NCBI RefSeq assembly: GCF_012275535.1
Contig: NZ_JAAVTK010000007.1
Location: 1-64,000 of the forward strand
Origin: Hymenobacter artigasi
GTDB taxonomy: Bacteria; Bacteroidota; Bacteroidia; Cytophagales; Hymenobacteraceae
Direction of reading: 5' to 3'
Length of the DNA stretch: 64,000 nucleotides
Shown here: positions 42,696 to 51,308 of the stretch, in pieces
How positions within the stretch are numbered: the first letter of the stretch is position 1
How the letters are laid out: the number at the start of each line of letters is the position of its first letter
The notes under the pieces: model-generated
Databases searched by the model: none
Told to the model about the DNA's origin: nothing
The model's input: only the letters and a program-made list of their open reading frames with translations
Program-made: the position numbers and the translations under genes

Positions 42696-42726
42696 CAAAG
42701 GTACTGCCCCCGGTCCCGGCATCAAA
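42696..42726 (-). promoter_or_regulatory. fdx promoter
   Basis: On the minus strand TTTG (42726-42723), 19 nt, then TACCTTTG (42703-42696), a full match to the Bacteroidota consensus and the best promoter in the window. Transcription would start near 42689, about 38 nt before the ferredoxin start. The -33 half overlaps the stop of the upstream gene. Confidence 0.8.
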
Positions 42727-43516
42727 GCTGGGCCTGGATGCTGGCCGTGAGCTGCGCGTAGAGCGCCTGCCAGGCCGGGTGGGCCGCCAGGGCGGCGTGG
42801 TGAGCGGCCAGCGTGGGCGAATCGTGCCGCACGGCCGGCCCGGTTTGCACGCCGAACGGCGGGTTGGCCAGGGCTTTTGCCACGGTTTCGCGCACCAGCG
42901 GGGCCAGCAGCTCGGCGGGCAGGGCGGCCTCGGCCAGCAGGGCATCGGCAATGCCCAACAGGTGGTTGGTGAAATTGTTGGCAAATACGGCGGCCACGTG
43001 CAGCTTCAGGCGCTGGGCCGAGTCGAGCTGCCGCACGTGCCGGCTGAGGCTGCCGGCCAGCGCCAGCAGCGTGGCTTCGGCCCGGGCATCGGCCGCCTCA
43101 ATGCACAGCGGCACCGTGGGCCAGTCGATGGCGCGGCCGGGGCTGAAAGTCTGAAGCGGGTAGAACACGCCGCCGCGCACGGCTGGCTGCACTTCGAAAA
43201 CGGACAGGGGCAGGGCCCCGGCCAAATGGGCCACCAGTGCCCCGGAGGGCCAGGTGGTGCCGGCCAGCAGCGGGGCTACGGCGGCATCGGGCACGGCCAG
43301 CAGGTACACATCGGCGGGGGGCAGGGGCGGGGCCAGGGTAGTCAGGGCGGGCGTGCCGGGCAGCGTGGCCGCCAGGGCTTCGGCGGCCGTGGCCGTGCGG
43401 CTCCACACGAAGGCCAGCTGGTGGCCGGCGGCTATCAGCGCCGGCGCCAGCTGGCTGGCCACACGGCCCGCGCCAAACAGGCCAATTCGTAGGGAATCAG
43501 GACGATTAATTATCAT
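42722..43516 (-). CDS. Rossmann-like and DUF2520 domain protein
   Basis: A 264-residue dinucleotide-binding protein. The start has a Rossmann glycine motif LRIGLFGAGRVASQLAPAL; VFYPLQTFSPGRAIDW and LHVAAVFANNFTNHLLGIAD are typical of the DUF2520 C-terminal helical half. These proteins resemble pyrroline-5-carboxylate and F420-type reductases, with unknown substrate. The start codon is in an A/T-rich, palindromic stretch (ATCATTAATTAATGAT at 43512-43527). Confidence 0.83.
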   Translation of the reverse strand: MIINRPDSLRIGLFGAGRVASQLAPALIAAGHQLAFVWSRTATAAEALAATLPGTPALTTLAPPLPPADVYLLAVPDAAVAPLLAGTTWPSGALVAHLAGALPLSVFEVQPAVRGGVFYPLQTFSPGRAIDWPTVPLCIEAADARAEATLLALAGSLSRHVRQLDSAQRLKLHVAAVFANNFTNHLLGIADALLAEAALPAELLAPLVRETVAKALANPPFGVQTGPAVRHDSPTLAAHHAALAAHPAWQALYAQLTASIQAQL

Positions 43517-43758
43517 TAATTAATGATATAATATAAAATTTATAAACAGGATAAACGCTTGACTACGTTATTGCCGCCAGTGCAATGGTTGAGGTCGCTG
43601 CAAAAAGGCGCGGGTTCACTGATTTGTGACCAAAGTTTAGCAACTTGTAGCCCCAAAGCTACCGGCTAACCTGTAAGTTAGCTGGCACAGCGGCTGGTTA
43701 CACTCATTCGCTCAACCCCATAATTCTCCTTATTCACCCATTTTACACCCTCTTTTCA

Positions 43759-46700
43759 ATGAACCACCACTACAATCGTTCGGGGCCAAATGCGCGCTTG
43801 CGGCATGCTGCCCTGGCCGCGCTATTCGCGCTGGGCGCTGTGGGCACTGCCCACGCGCAGCTGCCGTACTCGGCAGGTAATACCGCGAATGCCCCGGGTA
43901 CTTACACTGACCTGGGTACTACTGGCACCGCCATTGCCACGGCCAATACCGATGATGCCAACTCGGCGGCCACGCCCATTGGTTTCACGTTTACCTACAA
44001 CGGCACAGCCTTCACGGATTTCGTGCTGAACACGAACGGGTTCATCAAGCTCGGAACCACGGCGCCTACCGGCGCGCAGTACACCGATGGTGGCCAAAGC
44101 AACGTCAATGGCCCGATAGATGGCGCGGATACGAACCTACTGCTGGCCTTCAACCAGGACCTGACCGCTGGTTCGGCTGGGGGAACCGAGTACCGGGTAT
44201 CCACTACGGGCACGGCCCCCAACCGGGTGTGCACCATTCAGTGGAAAAACGTGTCGGATAAGGCCCGAGCGGCTTCTGCCTCGTCGGCAGCAGTGGGCAC
44301 GCAGTACGCCAACTTCTCCTTCCAGGCGAAGCTGTACGAAACCAGCAACCAGATTGACTTCGTGTACGGCACGGCCACGGCCGGAGCCATCGGTGTCGAC
44401 CTCGCCAAGTTTGGCATCGTGGGCCTGAAAGGCACCAACACCGCTTCGGCTATTCTGGGCGTGAAGTCCTCGGGTACACCGTGGTCAGGCACAACATTTA
44501 TCACCGGTCCTTACACGGCCAACGGCCATAACTTCCGCGGGACCGTACTGCCCGACCCGGGCCGTACGTACCGCTACACCATTCAGGTGGCCAATGATGC
44601 GGCGGCGGCCAATGTTCAGGGCTACGGCTCGCTCCCCGTGCCGGTGGGCAACCCGTTCTCGCTGCGTGGCTTGGTTCGCAATGCCGGCAACACGGCCCTC
44701 GGCGCTACTGCCGTGACGCTGACTATCAGCGGGGCCAATACGTACACCCAAACAGCTAACGTGGCCGCACTGGCGGTGGGCGCTTCGGGCGTGGCAACCT
44801 TCCCGGGCATCTCGCTACCCAACGTGGGCAGCAACACGGTGACCATTTCGGTGCCGAGCGATGGGAACAATACCAACAACTCCTTCTCGCAGACGATGGT
44901 GACGAGCGCCACGGACTTCTCGTTCATCGCGCCGGGCATTCCGCAGACCAGCAGCTACGGCTTCACGCCGAATGCGACGGGCTTCACCAGCGCCTTCTGC
45001 GGCAAGTTTACGGTGAGCGCGGCCCGGGCCGTGACCACGGTGCGCGCCGTGATTGGGGCCGATGCCAACCTGGTGCCCAACACCGCCAATGGCCAGCGCA
45101 GCACGACCGTATTTGGCGTGGTAATCAACGCCACGACGGGTGCGCTGCTGGGCCGCTCGCCCGATTATGTGCTGACCTCGGCCGACCTCGGCCAACTGCA
45201 CAGCTTCACGCTGTCGGCCCCGGTGACGGTGCCCGCCGGCGATTTCCTCGTCGGACTGGCCCAGGTGACGGTTGCCAACGGCTTCCAGGTATTCCCGATG
45301 GCCTACCAGGCCGAAGACCCTGCCCGTCCGGGTCTGTTCTTCAGCTCCGGCGTTTCGACGACAGGAACTCCGACTGATGCCACCGCCAACAACGCCCGCT
45401 ACATGCTGGAAGCCGTAACGGCTGCTCCTTCTACCAACGATGTGGCCGTGAACGAAATTCAGGGCTACGGCTCGGTGGCCGTGCCGGTGGGCAACCCCTT
45501 CGGCCTGCGTGCCGCCGTGAGCAACGGCGGTGCCGCCGCTCTGACCAACGTGGTAGTGACGCTGAACATTACCGGTGCCAACACCTTCACTCAAACCCAG
45601 ACGCTGACTTCGGTGGCCGTGGGAGCCTCGGCCCAGGTGAGCTTCATCAACATCACACTGCCCAACGTGGGGGCCAACACCGTAACCGTAACGGTGCCCA
45701 ACGACGACAACAACACCAACAACTTGGCCACCCAGACGATGGCTACCAGCGCTACCCGTTTCTCGTTTATCACGCCGGGCGTAGCTCAGACCAGTAGCTT
45801 TGGCTTCGCCTCGACTGCTGCTGCCCGCACGCTGGCCTTCTGCGGTAAATTCACCGTGAACGCCGCCCGCGACGTAACGGCCGTGCGTGCCGTGATTGGC
45901 AACGACCCCAACCTAGTATCCACGCCCAGCACGGTATACGGGGTGGTGGTGAACGCCACGACCGGAGCCGTAATTGCTCGTTCGGCCGATTACCTGATTA
46001 CCACGGCCGACCTGGGCCAGCTGCATACCTTCAGCCTGACAGGCAACGTGCCCGCCGGCGATTTCCTCGTGGGCCTGGCGCAGGTGCTGCCGGCCGGCAC
46101 TACCTCGACCCAGGTATTCCCAATGGCCTATCAGGCCGAAACGCCTGCCCGCCCCGGCACCTTCTTCACGGCAAATATCACGGCCCCTGCTGCTCCGGTT
46201 GATGCTGCCGCTAACAACTCTCGCTTCATGCTGGAGGCCGAGTTGGCTACTCCTAATACGTGCCCTACGCCTACGGCCCTGGCCATCACGGGCAGCACGG
46301 CTACGTCGGCTTCGTTCTCGTTCACGGCTGCTGCCGGTGCTACGGGCTATCAGATTGTGTACGGCGCGCAGGGCTTCACGCCCGGCGGTGCCGGCAGCAC
46401 TACCTCGGCCACCTTCACCGGTACCACCTACACGCTGACTGGCCTGTCGGCCAGCACGACCTACGATTTCTACATCCAGACCATTTGCAGCGCCACGTCG
46501 CAAAGCGGCTTTGGCGGCCCGGTACGGGTGACCACGGCCTGCACGCCGCCCACCATCGCCGCCTTCCCCTACGCCCAGAACTTCGACGTAGTAGCGGCCA
46601 ACCAGGCATTGCCCTGCGGCATCACGGTAACCGATGTGAACAACGACGGCTTCACTTGGCGCGCCACCAGCACCGTGGTAGACCCCGCCGCCACCAACGT

Positions 46701-47373
46701 GGCCCGCTCGGCTCCCAATGCCATGGTGTACTCCTACAACAACCAGGGCCCAACCCCCACGGTAGCGGCCAACGACTGGTTCTTCACCCCGGCCTTGAGC
46801 CTGGTGACCACGCAGCGCTACCGCGTGTCGTTCTACTACCGTGTAGCCACCGGTGGCTACACCGAAGGCCTGGAAGTGAAGTACGGCACCGCCGCTACGC
46901 CTACTGGCCAGACCAACCTGCTCTACACCAACACGGCCATGACCAGCGCTGCGTACCTGCTGGCCAGCAACGCCACTACCCCAGCTGTGCTCGACATCAC
47001 GCCCGCCACGTCGGCCAACTACTACGTGGGCTTCCATGCCATCAGCTTGGCCAACCAGGGCTTCCTGGCCGTGGATGACCTCTCCATCACGGCCGGCCCG
47101 CTGGCTACTTCGGAGGCGCTGAAGCGCGCCGTGAGCGTGTTCCCGAACCCTTCGAACACGGGCGTGTTCAACCTCGAAATTCACGGGGCCAACGCCAAGC
47201 AGGCCATGAGCGTGGAAGTAACCAACATGCTCGGTCAGCGCGTGTACACGGGCTCGGCCAAGGACAATTTCAGCAACAGCGTGAATCTGTCGTCGCTCGC
47301 TTCGGGCATCTACTCCATCAAAGTCCGTAACGGCGAGGAGTACACCCAGCAGCAGATTTCGATTGTCAAGTAA
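43759..47373 (+). CDS. secreted T9SS cargo with internal duplication, FN3 and adhesin-like domains
   Basis: A 1204-residue surface or secreted protein. A signal peptide ends GTAHAQL (about residue 34). Residues 35-275 form an N-terminal beta domain. Two tandem modules of about 280 residues follow (about 277-555 and 558-830), each starting QGYGS..VPVGNPF and ending ML-EA. An FN3 domain (about 838-930, CPTPTALAITGSTATSASFS), a cleaved-adhesin/MAM-like domain (about 935-1110, FPYAQNFDVV) and a T9SS type A sorting domain (about 1128-1204, VSVFPNPSNTGVF to ISIVK) complete it. Likely an adhesin or extracellular matrix protein; ligand unknown. Monocistronic, with a terminator. Confidence 0.88.
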   Translation: MNHHYNRSGPNARLRHAALAALFALGAVGTAHAQLPYSAGNTANAPGTYTDLGTTGTAIATANTDDANSAATPIGFTFTYNGTAFTDFVLNTNGFIKLGTTAPTGAQYTDGGQSNVNGPIDGADTNLLLAFNQDLTAGSAGGTEYRVSTTGTAPNRVCTIQWKNVSDKARAASASSAAVGTQYANFSFQAKLYETSNQIDFVYGTATAGAIGVDLAKFGIVGLKGTNTASAILGVKSSGTPWSGTTFITGPYTANGHNFRGTVLPDPGRTYRYTIQVANDAAAANVQGYGSLPVPVGNPFSLRGLVRNAGNTALGATAVTLTISGANTYTQTANVAALAVGASGVATFPGISLPNVGSNTVTISVPSDGNNTNNSFSQTMVTSATDFSFIAPGIPQTSSYGFTPNATGFTSAFCGKFTVSAARAVTTVRAVIGADANLVPNTANGQRSTTVFGVVINATTGALLGRSPDYVLTSADLGQLHSFTLSAPVTVPAGDFLVGLAQVTVANGFQVFPMAYQAEDPARPGLFFSSGVSTTGTPTDATANNARYMLEAVTAAPSTNDVAVNEIQGYGSVAVPVGNPFGLRAAVSNGGAAALTNVVVTLNITGANTFTQTQTLTSVAVGASAQVSFINITLPNVGANTVTVTVPNDDNNTNNLATQTMATSATRFSFITPGVAQTSSFGFASTAAARTLAFCGKFTVNAARDVTAVRAVIGNDPNLVSTPSTVYGVVVNATTGAVIARSADYLITTADLGQLHTFSLTGNVPAGDFLVGLAQVLPAGTTSTQVFPMAYQAETPARPGTFFTANITAPAAPVDAAANNSRFMLEAELATPNTCPTPTALAITGSTATSASFSFTAAAGATGYQIVYGAQGFTPGGAGSTTSATFTGTTYTLTGLSASTTYDFYIQTICSATSQSGFGGPVRVTTACTPPTIAAFPYAQNFDVVAANQALPCGITVTDVNNDGFTWRATSTVVDPAATNVARSAPNAMVYSYNNQGPTPTVAANDWFFTPALSLVTTQRYRVSFYYRVATGGYTEGLEVKYGTAATPTGQTNLLYTNTAMTSAAYLLASNATTPAVLDITPATSANYYVGFHAISLANQGFLAVDDLSITAGPLATSEALKRAVSVFPNPSNTGVFNLEIHGANAKQAMSVEVTNMLGQRVYTGSAKDNFSNSVNLSSLASGIYSIKVRNGEEYTQQQISIVK

Positions 47374-47397
47374 GCTTCGGCTTCGCTTGACTTCGGC

Positions 47398-47427
47398 AAA
47401 AGGGCCGCCCATTGGGCGGCCCTTTTT
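47398..47427 (+). terminator. terminator of the T9SS cargo gene
   Basis: AAAAGGGCCGCCC (47398-47410) pairs perfectly with GGGCGGCCCTTTT (47414-47426), loop ATT, then T. It lies 25 nt behind the stop codon. Confidence 0.93.
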
Positions 47428-47520
47428 GCGTCTGCGTCAGTAAGTTAATGCCGGGTTTGAAAACCTGATTCGTACTCTAGTAAAGAAGGTTACATGCCTG
47501 ATATACTCGTCTCGAATGAG

Positions 47521-47629
47521 ATTGCGAAACGGAGGTAGGGTGCGGAGCTTGCCCCCGCCCGTCGTTGAACGGCTACAACCGCCTCGTTCAATGACGGGCG
47601 GGGGCAAGCCCCGCACCCTACTTCGCAAT
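47521..47629. repeat. long intergenic palindrome, family I
   Basis: Left arm 47535-47571 (GTAGGGTGCGGAGCTTGCCC, then CCGCCCGTCGTTGAACG) pairs with 47585-47621, 35 of 37 positions. Outer arms ATTGCGAA/TTCGCAAT (47521-47528 and 47622-47629) are separated from the left inner arm by a 6-nt bulge. The 13-nt loop is GCTACAACCGCCT. It has no U-run and lies between two unrelated convergent genes. Confidence 0.92.
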
Positions 47630-47697
47630 AATTCTAACTCAATTACCCGCTTTAGAAGCATGATTGCCAGAGCTATTGGCTAGTATGCCAGCATAAC

Positions 47698-47736
47698 AAA
47701 AAGGCCATTTCTGCGCGCAGAAATGGCCTTTTTGTT
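47698..47736. terminator. terminator of the ccmF gene
   Basis: AAAAAGGCCATTTCTGCG (47698-47715) and CGCAGAAATGGCCTTTTT (47716-47733) form a perfect 36-nt palindrome with U-runs on both strands. It ends ccmF; the 376 nt between the T9SS cargo and ccmF otherwise hold only the family I palindrome and the cargo terminator. Confidence 0.92.
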
Positions 47737-47750
47737 TCTTATTGAGCGGT

Positions 47751-50351
47751 TTACCCTACTGGCTGGGGCCGAACTGCCCGCCCGCTGGACTCGGCCGGCG
47801 CTTCGGCTTCGGCCGATGTATCGGCCAGCACGCCCTTGCCGCCGCGCTGCCGCACGCTCAGGCCGAAGCCGAGGGCCATGAGCAGCGTGCCGCTCCAGAG
47901 CAGGTTGATGAAGGGTTTTTCCATTGCCTTCAGAATCACGTAGTCCTTTTGGGTGGTGCTCACGCCGAAGGTGAACTTGCCCTTGGCCGGGTCCACGGCG
48001 TTGAAGGTGATGCGGACGCCGAGGTCTTCGGCCTCGTCGGGCAGGCTGCCCACCATGCGGTTGCGCACCACAAACACCGGGTGCACGTGGTACTGACGCT
48101 TTTCGCCGTACACAATCATGTCGGCCTGCAGGGCGAGGTCGCCTTTTTGCAGGTTGAGGCCGGCGGTTTCGTGCGCCGCCTCCACGGCCCGGAATACGGC
48201 AAAGTAGTCGTTCAGGAAAATGGTGTCGCCCACGCTCAGCACCGACTCTTTGGCCTCGCTCCAGGGTTTCTCCTTGCGGGGGTCGAGCACCGAGCTGATG
48301 TGCGTATAGATGTCGTGGCCCGCGAACTTCTTGATGGCGGGCGAGGCCAGCAGGCCACCCATTTCCTCGTTTACCTGGGCCCGGGGGTAAAGCGTGAACT
48401 GCTCGCCCGACTTCTGGTCCTTGTAATTGATGCGATAATAGGTGTTTTCGGGCAGGATTTCAACTGTATCGCCGGTGGTGTAGTAAGTTTTACCATCAAC
48501 GGCAATGGGCGTGCGGGCCACGGCCTTGTAGTCGTCGTCGGTGCGGTACAGAAACTGCTTATCCACGTAGCCGGGCACACCGGGCACCTCAAAGAACTGG
48601 CCCGTGTAGGTGAGCTGGTAGCCGTGCATGGGCGCGGTTTCGTTGCGCCACAGCAGCACGTTGTCGCGGTTCAGGTCTTCGGTAAACTCCCGCGAATACA
48701 GCAGGCCCGACACGTTGCGCGAAATAATGCTGGAGTAGCCCGACGAGGCCAGAATACCCAGCAGCATCAGTGCAATGCCCAGGTGAGCTACCGCGCCACC
48801 CGACAGCCGCACCCCGCGTCGCAGCAGCGTGAAGATGGTGCCGAAGTTGGCCAGCACCCCAAACAGGCCCGCCAGCGTGAGCACCACGTAGGCCGGCGAA
48901 ATCGTGAGGTCGTTGTAGCGCACCAGCAGCACCACCAGCGCCGTGCCCAACAGCGCCAGCAGCGTGGGCGCGGTGAGGGAGTTGATGAGGGTTTCCTTGG
49001 TATTGCGCTGCCACCACATCACCTGCGCGATGCCCGAAAGCAGCGCCACGCCCACGCCCATCCAAAGCTGCAGCTTGGAGTAGTGGGCAATCTGGTCGGC
49101 GGGCAGGGCCACGTTGGTCTTGATGCCAATCAGGCCCATGAAGGAGTTGTAGACCGGAATACTGGTGGTGAACAGCACCTGGAACGCGCCCAGGCACAGC
49201 ACCGTGGCCCCCACAAACACCCACAGCTCGGGGTTGTAGGCGTTCAGCTCTTTGGCCGAAATGGGAATCTCTTTCCAGCGCCAAATCAGCAGGGCCACGG
49301 CCAGCACCGTGAAGAAAGCCAGGTAGAGGAACAGTTGGCCCGACAGGCCCAAATCGGTGAACGAGTGCACCGAGGCATTGCCCAGCACGCCGCTACGGGT
49401 GAGGAAGGTGGCGTAGAGGATGAGGATGAACGTGGCCACCACCAGCGCAAACGCGGTGCGCAGGCCGGTGCGGCGCTTCTGCCACAGCACCATGCCGTGC
49501 AACGAGGCCACCAGCACCAGCCACGGAATGTACACGGCGTTTTCGACCGGGTCCCAGTTCCAGTAGCCGCCGAAGTTCAGCGTTTCGTAGGCCCAGTAAG
49601 CACCCATTACCACGCCCACGCCCAGCACGCCGCCGCCGATGAGCGTCCAGGGCAAAGCGGGTTTCACCCAGGCCGTGAGCTCCTTTTTCCACAGGGCGGC
49701 GATGGCGAAGGCAAACGGTACCAGCGTGAGTGCAAAGCCCAGGAACAGCGTGGGCGGGTGAATCACCATCCAGTAGTTCTGGAGCAGGGCATTGAGGCCG
49801 GTGCCGTCTTTGGGCACGAAGTTGGGGTTCATCTTCCACACCGGCAGGTCTGTCAGGAACTCGCGCAGTAGGATAAAGGGCGACGAGCCAATTTTCACCC
49901 CGCCGAGTACCACGCCGACAATCATGCTCACCAGAAACACCTGCACGCCGCTGAACACGGCCATTACGGGTGCTTCCCACTTCTTATTGTAGCGCATGAT
50001 GAACAGGCCGATAATCACATGCCAGAAAATCCAGAGCAGGAATGAGCCCTCCTGACCTTCCCAGAAACAGGAAATCATGTACTGCACCGGCAGGTGGTTC
50101 GAGCTGTGGCTCCAGGCGTAGTAATACTCGTAGCGGTGCGCGTGAATGATGTTGAACAAGCACACAATCACGGAGATAATGGCGATGGCGTGCACGAAAA
50201 ACGCGCCGCGCCCCAGCCGCAGCCAGCTGGCATCTTCCTCGCCCAGCGCCCGGCCCCGCGAGGCCTGGAAATAGCTATACGCCGCCACCAGCGCCGCCGC
50301 GAAGGCGAGAATGACGCTGAGGTGGCCGATTTGTCCTACTAATAAGTTCAT
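47751..50351 (-). CDS. ccmF: cytochrome c maturation heme lyase CcmF
   Basis: An 866-residue inner-membrane protein that ligates heme to apocytochrome c in System I. About fifteen helices; the WWD-type heme motif reads GGYWNWDPVENA, with the nearby HSSNHLPVQYMISCFWEGQEGSFLLW and the C-terminal periplasmic domain (about 600-800) of CcmF proteins. ATG 50351 is preferred to a TTG three codons earlier. It is placed 15 nt behind mntA, so it is cotranscribed with the HepT/MntA pair and separated from ccmE by a terminator. Confidence 0.94.
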   Translation of the reverse strand: MNLLVGQIGHLSVILAFAAALVAAYSYFQASRGRALGEEDASWLRLGRGAFFVHAIAIISVIVCLFNIIHAHRYEYYYAWSHSSNHLPVQYMISCFWEGQEGSFLLWIFWHVIIGLFIMRYNKKWEAPVMAVFSGVQVFLVSMIVGVVLGGVKIGSSPFILLREFLTDLPVWKMNPNFVPKDGTGLNALLQNYWMVIHPPTLFLGFALTLVPFAFAIAALWKKELTAWVKPALPWTLIGGGVLGVGVVMGAYWAYETLNFGGYWNWDPVENAVYIPWLVLVASLHGMVLWQKRRTGLRTAFALVVATFILILYATFLTRSGVLGNASVHSFTDLGLSGQLFLYLAFFTVLAVALLIWRWKEIPISAKELNAYNPELWVFVGATVLCLGAFQVLFTTSIPVYNSFMGLIGIKTNVALPADQIAHYSKLQLWMGVGVALLSGIAQVMWWQRNTKETLINSLTAPTLLALLGTALVVLLVRYNDLTISPAYVVLTLAGLFGVLANFGTIFTLLRRGVRLSGGAVAHLGIALMLLGILASSGYSSIISRNVSGLLYSREFTEDLNRDNVLLWRNETAPMHGYQLTYTGQFFEVPGVPGYVDKQFLYRTDDDYKAVARTPIAVDGKTYYTTGDTVEILPENTYYRINYKDQKSGEQFTLYPRAQVNEEMGGLLASPAIKKFAGHDIYTHISSVLDPRKEKPWSEAKESVLSVGDTIFLNDYFAVFRAVEAAHETAGLNLQKGDLALQADMIVYGEKRQYHVHPVFVVRNRMVGSLPDEAEDLGVRITFNAVDPAKGKFTFGVSTTQKDYVILKAMEKPFINLLWSGTLLMALGFGLSVRQRGGKGVLADTSAEAEAPAESSGRAVRPQPVG

Positions 50352-50366
50352 AAGCAACAAGTAAAA

Positions 50367-50699
50367 TCAGGCGGGTACCGCTGGTGCGGGCGCGCCGGGG
50401 CGCACCACTTCATAGCGGGCTAAAATGCGGGGGTGGAAGCTGGCCGGGAGTGTGGCCCAGTCGTGCGTATCCACAAAAATCGGGAGGTTGCTGTCGGTAA
50501 GGGCTTCGCGAAACTTGCTGAGCAGGCGGCCGGGCAGGGCCGTAAGGTCGGGGGTGCGCAGCACCAAGTCGAGGTCGCTGCCCTCGTGGTTGTTGCCGTT
50601 CACGCGGCTGCCGTAGGCCCACACGGCTACCTCGGCCGGCAGGTGCCGGGCCATCAGGTCGTGGAGCATGGCCACGTAGCGAGGATTAAGGTCAAGCAT
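50367..50699 (-). CDS. mntA: MntA-like nucleotidyltransferase (antitoxin)
   Basis: A 110-residue minimal nucleotidyltransferase. The motif Gly30-Ser31-x10-Asp42-x-Asp44 (GSRVNGNNHEGSDLDL) is complete, and the third acidic position is in the PIFVDTHDW strand. MntA proteins AMPylate the HepT toxin to block it. It follows hepT by 2 nt and precedes ccmF by 15 nt. A Pro/Ala tail (PGAPAPAVPA) ends it. Confidence 0.87.
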   Translation of the reverse strand: MLDLNPRYVAMLHDLMARHLPAEVAVWAYGSRVNGNNHEGSDLDLVLRTPDLTALPGRLLSKFREALTDSNLPIFVDTHDWATLPASFHPRILARYEVVRPGAPAPAVPA

Positions 50700-50701
50700 G
50701 G

Positions 50702-51127
50702 TTAGTCGATGGGTTTGCCGTGCAGCAGCTGCGATAATGCAGTAGCATCAGTCACGAACCGGGGTAGGAGGGTAACAGCAGCCTCCGCAAACCCGGCTCC
50801 GTAATCGTGGGCTGTATTGTTGCGGCTGTCGCGGTAGGTAAGCCACCGTTCCGCCTCAAGCGTCGAAAGCAAACCGTATTGCGCCGCCGCGCGAAAAATG
50901 TCTTTATACACCAGTGCCTCAGCTTGGCGGTGAGAAGCGTAGTAGGGCCGCAAAGCTTTTTTAAGCAGCTTGCCCGCCAACTCAATGATAATTTCAAACT
51001 CTTTCACGCAGGCCGACCGGTACAATTCGTAGAGCACCGAACCGGGCGCGCTCTGCTGCAACAGCAGCAGCGCTTGTTCGAGCGCCTGCGAGCAGCGCAA
51101 TAGCATAGAAGAGTCAAGGGTTCTCAT
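50702..51127 (-). CDS. hepT: HepT-like HEPN toxin
   Basis: A 141-residue all-helical HEPN domain protein. The ribonuclease motif R-x4-H-x-Y is intact: Arg102, His107 and Tyr109 in RNNTAHDY. Its partner MntA follows by 2 nt; this toxin-first order is usual for HepT/MntA. The HEPN-MNT pair is probably an RNase toxin and AMPylating antitoxin. It lies between ccmE and ccmF, divided from ccmE by a 24-bp terminator. Confidence 0.85.
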   Translation of the reverse strand: MRTLDSSMLLRCSQALEQALLLLQQSAPGSVLYELYRSACVKEFEIIIELAGKLLKKALRPYYASHRQAEALVYKDIFRAAAQYGLLSTLEAERWLTYRDSRNNTAHDYGAGFAEAAVTLLPRFVTDATALSQLLHGKPID

Positions 51128-51135
51128 CGAAAAGG

Positions 51136-51143
51136 CAAATTTA
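51136..51143 (-). promoter_or_regulatory. possible -7 element for hepT-mntA-ccmF
   Basis: On the minus strand TAAATTTG fully matches TAnnTTTG, only 9 nt before ATG 51127, so the transcript would be nearly leaderless. No TTG at the right spacing. Confidence 0.35.
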
Positions 51144-51233
51144 CGGCCGCGCCGCCAGAGCCGGGAGCTTCAATAACAATCGACTGATGAAAAAGTAGTC
51201 GCGAAAGAGTTTAGATAGGAACTCAATAATTCA

Positions 51234-51287
51234 AAAAACCAGGCGGTGCCGGCAACGAAGAGTCGTTGCCGGCACCGCCTGGTTTTT
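51234..51287. terminator. terminator between ccmE and hepT
   Basis: AAAAACCAGGCGGTGCCGGC plus AACG (51234-51257) pairs without mismatch with 51264-51287 around a 6-nt loop; U-runs flank both ends. It lies 21 nt behind the ccmE stop and would separate the ccmBCDE transcript from hepT-mntA-ccmF. Confidence 0.92.
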
Positions 51288-51308
51288 CGGTCAGTAACTA
51301 ATCAATGC

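Noticed and set aside
42652..42984. Longer fdx frame overlapping the DUF2520 gene
   Set aside because: The extra residues are Pro/Trp/Arg-rich antisense-like sequence, and a strong promoter lies inside that stretch.
43512..43527. A/T palindrome ATCATTAATTAATGAT at the DUF2520 start
   Set aside because: It could be an operator, but with no partner regulator or second copy it is too short to report as a feature.
45913..47412. A 499-codon open frame on the minus strand
   Set aside because: It is antisense to the T9SS cargo gene and covers its sorting domain; low-complexity Arg/Gly/Val composition.
47437..47661. A 74-codon minus-strand frame
   Set aside because: It lies over the family I palindrome, and its translation is only the repeat read through.
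47742..49871. A 709-codon open frame on the plus strand
   Set aside because: It is antisense to ccmF, whose heme-lyase motifs are unmistakable; the plus-strand translation is His/Gln/Gly-rich, as expected from the complement of G+C-rich coding DNA.
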